Assembly (NCBI GenBank): GCA_900543525.1
Contig: UQRS01000042.1
Coordinates: forward strand, 1 to 18,786
DNA from: an uncultured Oscillospiraceae bacterium
GTDB taxonomy: Bacteria > Bacillota > Clostridia > Oscillospirales > Acutalibacteraceae
Direction of reading: 5' to 3'
Length of the DNA: 18,786 nt
Below are positions 14,049-18,786 of the stretch, piece by piece (the first letter of the stretch is position 1; each line of letters opens with the position of its first letter). The notes under the pieces were generated by a model that made no database searches, was not told the DNA's origin, and saw only the letters and a list, made by a program, of their open reading frames with translations. The translations under genes and the position numbers were made by a program.

Positions 14049-14975
14049 GTGAAAGAATCGAATCGCAACAGACTGGCTCGTGCCGCGCTTTTTGGCGCAA
14101 CGCTGATTTGGGGCAGTTCCTTTATTATTGTAAAAGATGTGGTGGACACGGTTCCGACCTGTCTGCTGCTGGCCATCCGCTTTTTGTCGGCCAGCCTGAT
14201 CCTTACGGCGGTGTTCTGGAAGCGGATGCGGCATATGGATAAAAAATATCTCCGGCAGGGAGGGATGCTCGGCCTGCTGCTTTTTGCGGCCTATACCCTT
14301 CAGACGCTGGGAATCACCGAGACGACGCCGGGCAAGAACGCGTTTTTAACGGCGGTTTACTGCGTGCTGGTGCCCTTCCTCTACTGGATTGTCGGGAAGA
14401 AGCGGCCGGATCGGTATAACCTTGCGGCGGCGCTGCTTTGCATTACCGGGATAGGGCTTGTCTCCCTCACGAACGATTTTTCCATCGGACGGGGAGATGT
14501 GCTGACCCTCTGCGGCGGCTTCTTCTATGCCGCGCACATCATTGCGGTCTGCCGGCTGAGCGAGGGGCGCGACCCGGTTCTCCTTACGGTGGTGCAGTTT
14601 GCCTCCAGCGGCCTTCTGGCGCTGGCCGGCACGCTGCTGTTTGAGGACAGAGCCGGCATTGTCTGGAATCAGCCGCCGCTGCTGCTCGGTATCGGCTATC
14701 TGGCGGTGCCCTGCACGGCGGTGGCGCTGCTGCTGCAAAATTTCGGCCAGAAATATACGCCGCCGGCTACCGCCTCCATCCTCCTGTCGCTGGAGTCGGT
14801 GTTCGGCGTCGTCTTTTCGGTTGCGCTGTACGGCGAGCGGCTGACCCCCCGCATTGTGATCGGTTTTCTGCTGATTTTCTGCGCGGTGCTTCTGTCGGAG
14901 ACCAAGCTCTCCTTCCTGAAACGGAGGAAGGGGTCGGACACCTGCCCTCCGGCGGAGCGGGAGAAATGCCTTTGA
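14049..14975 (+). CDS. EamA/DMT-superfamily transporter
   Basis: A 308-residue protein with ten predicted membrane helices in two EamA repeats, the normal layout of drug/metabolite transporters such as RhaT/YdcZ relatives. N-terminal landmarks are GATLIWGSSFIIVKD and, in the second repeat, ASILLSLESVFGVVFSVALYGERLTPR, the typical EamA signature with conserved Glu. The substrate cannot be deduced. GTG at 14049 with AGAGG four bases upstream is preferred over an in-frame TTG at 14001, which would add a Cys/Arg-rich stretch before the hydrophobic start. It follows the previous gene by 51 bp on the same strand. Confidence 0.88.
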   Translation: MKESNRNRLARAALFGATLIWGSSFIIVKDVVDTVPTCLLLAIRFLSASLILTAVFWKRMRHMDKKYLRQGGMLGLLLFAAYTLQTLGITETTPGKNAFLTAVYCVLVPFLYWIVGKKRPDRYNLAAALLCITGIGLVSLTNDFSIGRGDVLTLCGGFFYAAHIIAVCRLSEGRDPVLLTVVQFASSGLLALAGTLLFEDRAGIVWNQPPLLLGIGYLAVPCTAVALLLQNFGQKYTPPATASILLSLESVFGVVFSVALYGERLTPRIVIGFLLIFCAVLLSETKLSFLKRRKGSDTCPPAEREKCL

Positions 14976-15014
14976 TCGCGGCCTTAAGCTTTTATATGGA
15001 AGGTGGGAAGGAAG

Positions 15015-16136
15015 ATGCCGCCTCTTTATCTTCTGGTAAAACCGGCGTCCAGCCTCTGCAATATGCGCTGTAAATACTGCTTCTATCACGATGTGGTGAG
15101 CCATCGGCAGCTGCAAAGCTGCGGCATGATGGAGGATTCCACGCTTGAGGCGATGGTGCGTTCGGCGCTGCAATATGCCGACGGCGACTGTGCCTTCGGT
15201 TTTCAGGGGGGAGAGCCGACGCTGGCCGGGCTGGATTTCTATCGGCGGCTGCTGAAGCTGCAGAAGGATTATAATGTAAAGGGGCTGCGTATCCACAACT
15301 CGATTCAGACGAACGGGATGCTGATTGATGACGAGTGGGCCGGCTTTTTGGCGGAGAATGATTTCCTGGTGGGGCTTTCCATCGACGGACCCAAGGACAT
15401 TCACGACCAGTTCCGGTTGGACAGCGCCGGAAAAGGCACCCACAGCCGGCTGATGAAAACCGTCTCTCTGCTCAAAAAGCACAATGCGGCCTTTAACGTG
15501 CTCTGCGTCGTCAACAATGCGGTTGCAAGGTATGGGAGACGGGTCTATAACTTTTTCAAGCAGCAGGGGATCGGATATTTGCAGTTTATTCCCTGTCTGG
15601 ATCCGCTGGATGACAGCAGCTATCCCTATTCCCTGACGGCCGAGCGGTATGCCGGCTTTCTCAAAACGACCTTCGACCTCTATTATGAGGATGTGAAGAA
15701 CGGGAGCTATGTCAGCATCCGCAATTTTGACAATTACGTCTCACTCCTGATGGGACAGCCGGCTGAAAACTGCGGCATGAACGGCGTTTGCTCCTGCTGC
15801 TGCGTGGTGGAGGGAGACGGCTCGGTCTACCCATGCGATTTTTATGTTCTGGATCGCTACTGCATGGGGAACGTCCACACGCAGAGCTTTGACCAGATGA
15901 TTCATTCGGACACTGCCGCGGCGTTTGTCGCCCCCTCCCGCTATGTGGATGAGGCCTGTCGGGCGTGCAGATGGTTCCCGATTTGCAAGGGAGGCTGTCG
16001 CCGCCACCGCGAGCCCTTTGTGGAGGGGAGACCCGGTCTCAATCGCTTTTGTGCGGCGTATCAGGCCTTCTTCCCCTACGCGCTGCCCCGCCTGAGGGAG
16101 CTTGCGGCCATCGCGCAGATGATGCGCGCGCCGTGA
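15015..16136 (+). CDS. Anaerobic sulfatase-maturating enzyme-like radical SAM/SPASM protein
   Basis: A 373-residue protein beginning PPLYLLVKPASSLCNMRCKYCFYHD, the hallmark of anaerobic sulfatase maturases, with the SAM cluster Cys at 15, 19 and 22. A GFQGGEPTLAG motif, the SIQTNGMLID strand and a SPASM region (CGMNGVCSCCCVVEGDGSVYPCDFY; CRACRWFPICKGGC) for two auxiliary 4Fe-4S clusters follow. Such enzymes oxidise a Cys or Ser of a type I sulfatase to formylglycine without oxygen. Length matches the family. No sulfatase gene is in the window, so the target is elsewhere in the genome, or it modifies another substrate. GGTGGGAAGG precedes the ATG; a GTG 12 bases earlier is in frame but overlaps that ribosome site. 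It is the last gene before a strong terminator. Confidence 0.92.
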   Translation: MPPLYLLVKPASSLCNMRCKYCFYHDVVSHRQLQSCGMMEDSTLEAMVRSALQYADGDCAFGFQGGEPTLAGLDFYRRLLKLQKDYNVKGLRIHNSIQTNGMLIDDEWAGFLAENDFLVGLSIDGPKDIHDQFRLDSAGKGTHSRLMKTVSLLKKHNAAFNVLCVVNNAVARYGRRVYNFFKQQGIGYLQFIPCLDPLDDSSYPYSLTAERYAGFLKTTFDLYYEDVKNGSYVSIRNFDNYVSLLMGQPAENCGMNGVCSCCCVVEGDGSVYPCDFYVLDRYCMGNVHTQSFDQMIHSDTAAAFVAPSRYVDEACRACRWFPICKGGCRRHREPFVEGRPGLNRFCAAYQAFFPYALPRLRELAAIAQMMRAP

Positions 16137-16182
16137 GCGTGCGGTGAGGCTGTCGCTTCTCTTTGCCGTGAGGCTGTATTAT

Positions 16183-16230
16183 AAAGTCCCCGATCAAAAG
16201 AAATTTTGCTTTTGATCGGGGACTTTTCAA
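16183..16230 (+). terminator. Strong terminator after the sulfatase-maturase gene
   Basis: A perfect 18-bp stem (16183-16200 with 16209-16226) closes an 8-base loop, 46 bp after the stop codon. The right arm ends in TTT followed by TCAAAT, and the left arm begins with AAA, so it may act on both strands. It probably ends the whole operon that starts with the CinA-sortase gene. Confidence 0.9.
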
Positions 16231-16352
16231 ATATTGCGAAAATTTGCTGCGTTTTCGACTTTAAAACAGAAAAGTCTGATAGATATATCATTTATTAAAG
16301 GAAAAAGAGTTAAAACATTTCAAATAATGCATTTATTTTAGCAATATTTTGA

Positions 16353-16382
16353 TTGCGCGGTTGTGCGCGGAGATGTTATACT
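16353..16382 (+). promoter_or_regulatory. Promoter of the secreted glycan-binding protein gene
   Basis: An extended -10 element (TGT before TATACT, 16374-16382) with TTGCGC at 16353-16358, an 18-base spacing. The surrounding 16230-16420 stretch is distinctly AT-rich compared with the rest of the window. It lies about 180 bp before the start codon, leaving a long leader. No other gene or clear element is seen between the terminator and the promoter. Confidence 0.5.
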
Positions 16383-16389
16383 TTGGAAG

Positions 16390-16562
16390 TAAAAAACAAA
16401 TTTTATTGTGCACGCCTGCCGTTTTTTATTGTATTTGGTCAATACGCGGGTGAATACCTGCGGCTTTCGGCGGCCCACTTCGGGAAGGTTATCTCTCCGA
16501 CGAGGGACGGCCACGGGAAGTGTGCATAATAAAAAGCCATTTAATTTTTAGGAGGAGAAATT
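16390..16562 (+). promoter_or_regulatory. Long structured 5' leader of the secreted protein gene
   Basis: A ~170-base untranslated stretch, GC-rich in its second half. CGCGGGT and ACCTGCG (about 16446-16463) form a 7-bp stem with a GAAT loop, and CACTTC (about 16478) can pair with GAAGTG (about 16517) to enclose further short stems. An AT-rich stretch and the ribosome site AGGAGGAG follow. It does not fit any riboswitch class I can recall (c-di-GMP, c-di-AMP, SAM, glycine, purine, cobalamin were considered), and no anti-terminator was seen. Confidence 0.35.
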
Positions 16563-18786
16563 ATGCGCGTAAAAAGATTTCTTGCGCTTGCACTGGCGCT
16601 CATGCTGACTGTGTCGATGTTCTCGGTCTGCACGCTGTCGTCGGTCGGCGCAGCCGCAGGGACCGCGACCCGCTTTGAGGGGGAAACGGCCAGCTATGTG
16701 GTCAGCGAAAATGCTTCCGGGTCGGTCGGCACTTACAGTCCCGGCGGAAACGCCATATCCGGCAGCGGTTATCTGCAGGTGTCCGGCGGAGGTGTCGGAG
16801 AGTATGTAACCTATACCATATCGGATATGTCTGCCGGGCTGTACGCCCTTTCCTGGCAGTACCGGTCGCACGACGGCAACCCGGGTGTGGTGCAGGTTTC
16901 GGTAAACGGGGTGGCGGTCGGCGATCCGATCAGCACCTATGCCACCAAGAAAAACGCAATGGTTTTGGCCAATATCGGTGATGTCAGCTTGAATGAGGGG
17001 GAGAACACCGTAACCTTTACCCTGGTCTCCACCTCGAAGGGAGATCGGATAACGGTGGATTATTTTGAATTCACCGAAAAGGATGCCGGCCGGCAGGTTT
17101 CCTCGGTTACCAATCCGGCGGATATGCAGCTGGCTTATGGAGAGGGGTATGTCCTCCCCGCGACGGTAGAGGTTGGCTTCTCCGGGGGAGGGACTGACAA
17201 GGTCGCCGTAACCTGGGAGGCTTTGCAGGCGAAGCAGCCCGGCGCGCACACGCTGACGGGCACGATTACCGATGATACCGTGGTCAATCCGGAAGGGCTT
17301 ACCGCTGCTCTGACCGTAAATATTGCAGAGCCTTTGGAGACGGTAACCTACCTGTCCGACCTGGACTCGACCGATGAGAAGTTCAGCTGGGCCGGAAAAT
17401 GGACCGACGCCGCAGTGGAGGGCAAGGCCTGGACGCTGGTGATGAACGGTGTTGTGACCAATCAGGTGAAGGGTGTCTCCTTCAACGCGACGGGATATGT
17501 GACCTATGCCATTCCGACAGGGGCGGAAAGCTTTGAATCCTATGTGGGGATCACGGGCGCCGCGTCCGGAAAATGCACCTTTGCGGTGAATCTGGACGGC
17601 GAGGACGCCACGCCCGAGAATATCCGGGGGGTTGTCTTTACCCGTGAGACCGAGGCGGAGAAGGTCACGCTGGACGTACAGGGAAAGAGCACAATTACCA
17701 TTCGCATCAACCAGAGTGGAAATAGTGTAACCGGAGCCAACGGCGCCTGGGCGGATGCGAAATTCCTCCTGCGCGACGAGCCGCAGGCCGACTACACCGC
17801 TGTGGACGCCGCGGTGGCGGCGGCCGGTGAAATCGACCGTACAGCCTACACAGTGGCCAGCTGCAAAGCGGTAGACGCGGCGGTTGCCGCAGTTGTGCGC
17901 GGCAAGTTCGCCAGCGAGCAGGAGAATGTAGATGCCATGGCCGCCGCGATCACAGCGGCGATTGCAAATCTTAAAGAGAAATCGGGCTACACCTTCTCGG
18001 ACAGCTGGATGATGAAGAATGAGAATAAGGCGCTCTACGATCTGGAATCGGAGAAGCAGGTGACGATTTACACGACGGCCGGAGAACTCTGGGACTCCAA
18101 CCGGGTGTACACCAACATGTTGCTGACCGACGTGGCGGAGGGAGACTTCTCGACCAGCGTGAAGCTGAGCTTTGCGCCGGACACCGATTATCAGTCGGCC
18201 GGCCTGATTGTATACGCAGGAGATACGCAGATCTTCTCGGTTCAGCGGCGGTATCACTCGGGACACGGGAACAACTGCATCTGCGGTGTGAGCGTGCAGG
18301 ATGGCAACCCGAGCGAAAACGCGGTTGCGGACACGGCTGTCGGTTCGGATATTTATCTGAAGATTGAGCGTGCCGGCAGCACGCTGACCGCATACTGGAG
18401 CACCGACAACAGCGATTGGCAGAAGGTCTGGACGAAGGAGAATGCCGGCCTTTCGGGTGCGGTGCAGGTCGGATTGTTCACCGGCAAGGGCGGCAGTATG
18501 GCCAACACGGCGGAGATTCCGGCGACCTTCCGGGATTTCACCCTGAATGATACGGTGCTGCCCTTTACCGCACCCGCCCCGGCGAGCGCCGACTACGCCG
18601 CTGTGGACGCCGCGCTGGAGAAGGCGGCTGCCCTGAGCGAAGCTGACTACACCGCGGCCTCCTGGGCCGAGCTGCAGGCGGCGATTGGGGCGGTTGTCCG
18701 CGACCTTACGGCGGATGAACAGGCGACGGTTGACGGCTATGCCGCCGCAATTGAGGCCGCCATCTCTGCTCTTGTGCCTAAAACGG
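16563..18786 (+). CDS. Secreted multimodular glycan-binding protein, 3' end outside the window
   Basis: Open to the window end (741 codons). AGGAGG lies seven bases before the ATG. Residues 1-33 form a signal peptide. Then come a CBM6/35-like beta-sandwich (36-171: FEGETASY..., ending DRITVDYFEF), a bacterial Ig-like group 4 domain (180-255: YVLPATVEVGFSGGG, VTWEAL), an NPCBM domain (261-403: VTYLSDLD..., VKGVSFNATGYVTYAIP), a FIVAR helical module (409-473), a DUF1349/concanavalin-like domain (475-662) and a second FIVAR module (677-738). These modules are typical of large exported glycosidases and adhesins acting on mucin or plant glycans. No catalytic domain is reached. FIVAR modules are often near a C-terminal wall anchor, and a sortase is encoded nearby, but no sorting motif is visible here. 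Domain names are assigned by eye. Confidence 0.88.
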   Translation, partial: MRVKRFLALALALMLTVSMFSVCTLSSVGAAAGTATRFEGETASYVVSENASGSVGTYSPGGNAISGSGYLQVSGGGVGEYVTYTISDMSAGLYALSWQYRSHDGNPGVVQVSVNGVAVGDPISTYATKKNAMVLANIGDVSLNEGENTVTFTLVSTSKGDRITVDYFEFTEKDAGRQVSSVTNPADMQLAYGEGYVLPATVEVGFSGGGTDKVAVTWEALQAKQPGAHTLTGTITDDTVVNPEGLTAALTVNIAEPLETVTYLSDLDSTDEKFSWAGKWTDAAVEGKAWTLVMNGVVTNQVKGVSFNATGYVTYAIPTGAESFESYVGITGAASGKCTFAVNLDGEDATPENIRGVVFTRETEAEKVTLDVQGKSTITIRINQSGNSVTGANGAWADAKFLLRDEPQADYTAVDAAVAAAGEIDRTAYTVASCKAVDAAVAAVVRGKFASEQENVDAMAAAITAAIANLKEKSGYTFSDSWMMKNENKALYDLESEKQVTIYTTAGELWDSNRVYTNMLLTDVAEGDFSTSVKLSFAPDTDYQSAGLIVYAGDTQIFSVQRRYHSGHGNNCICGVSVQDGNPSENAVADTAVGSDIYLKIERAGSTLTAYWSTDNSDWQKVWTKENAGLSGAVQVGLFTGKGGSMANTAEIPATFRDFTLNDTVLPFTAPAPASADYAAVDAALEKAAALSEADYTAASWAELQAAIGAVVRDLTADEQATVDGYAAAIEAAISALVPKT

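Noticed and set aside
16390..16562. A c-di-AMP, c-di-GMP or SAM riboswitch in the leader
   Set aside because: Short stretches such as GGGTGAAT and GAGGGACGGCC recall these classes, but the conserved cores are not present in the right order.
16548..18266. A 572-codon minus-strand frame opposite the secreted protein gene
   Set aside because: No domain signature, while the plus strand has a ribosome site, signal peptide and several recognisable modules.

Overview
The window reads as chromosomal DNA of a GC-rich, anaerobic, endospore-forming Clostridia member, probably of the Oscillospirales/Ruminococcaceae type and gut-associated. This is inferred from gene content: a YpeB spore-germination protein, a glycyl radical enzyme, two radical SAM/SPASM maturases (one of them an anaerobic sulfatase maturase), a Firmicutes-type NifS-ThiI pair without rhodanese domain, a class B sortase, and a secreted NPCBM/FIVAR/DUF1349 glycan-binding protein. 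No rRNA, tRNA, CRISPR array or insertion sequence was seen.

Left third (1-6300, all minus strand). Reading leftwards from 6225: a TetR regulator overlapping a STAS anti-sigma-factor antagonist by four bases, with a clear promoter and an operator-like palindrome; the first 67 or so codons of a 5TMR-LYT membrane sensor, cut off and joined out of frame to the end of a Cys-rich double-glycine RiPP-like precursor; an uncertain 87-codon ORF; a radical SAM/SPASM maturase closed by a terminator; ypeB; and the C-terminal part of a glycyl radical enzyme lacking its N-terminal half, closed by a strong terminator at 39-86. Two truncated genes here suggest past deletions, or assembly joins.

Middle (6500-9145, plus strand). 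A NifS-type cysteine desulfurase and ThiI form a sulfur-relay pair for 4-thiouridine in tRNA (possibly also thiamine). Their intergenic region holds three hairpins, two of which share an identical 9-base loop. A terminator follows thiI.

Right-centre (9249-16136, plus strand). Five tightly spaced genes look like one operon. The first encodes a single 945-residue polypeptide joining a full CinA protein (cytoplasmic) to a class B sortase (extracellular) through a Pro/Ala/Glu linker and one membrane helix. The second has an N-terminal domain that aligns with the MoCF domain of CinA but has lost its signature motif, followed by three 30-residue repeats, a long Pro/Glu/Lys-rich region and a C-terminal membrane helix. 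A Sm_multidrug_ex-family membrane protein (overlapping by 7 bases), an EamA/DMT transporter and an anaerobic sulfatase maturase follow, then a strong terminator. The CinA-sortase fusion plus the catalytically degenerate CinA-like membrane protein is the most unusual system in the window.

Right end (16230-18786). An AT-rich promoter region and a GC-rich, foldable ~170-base leader precede a large secreted multimodular protein that runs off the window. Its modules (CBM6/35-like, Ig-like, NPCBM, FIVAR, DUF1349, FIVAR) point to binding and probably breakdown of complex glycans.
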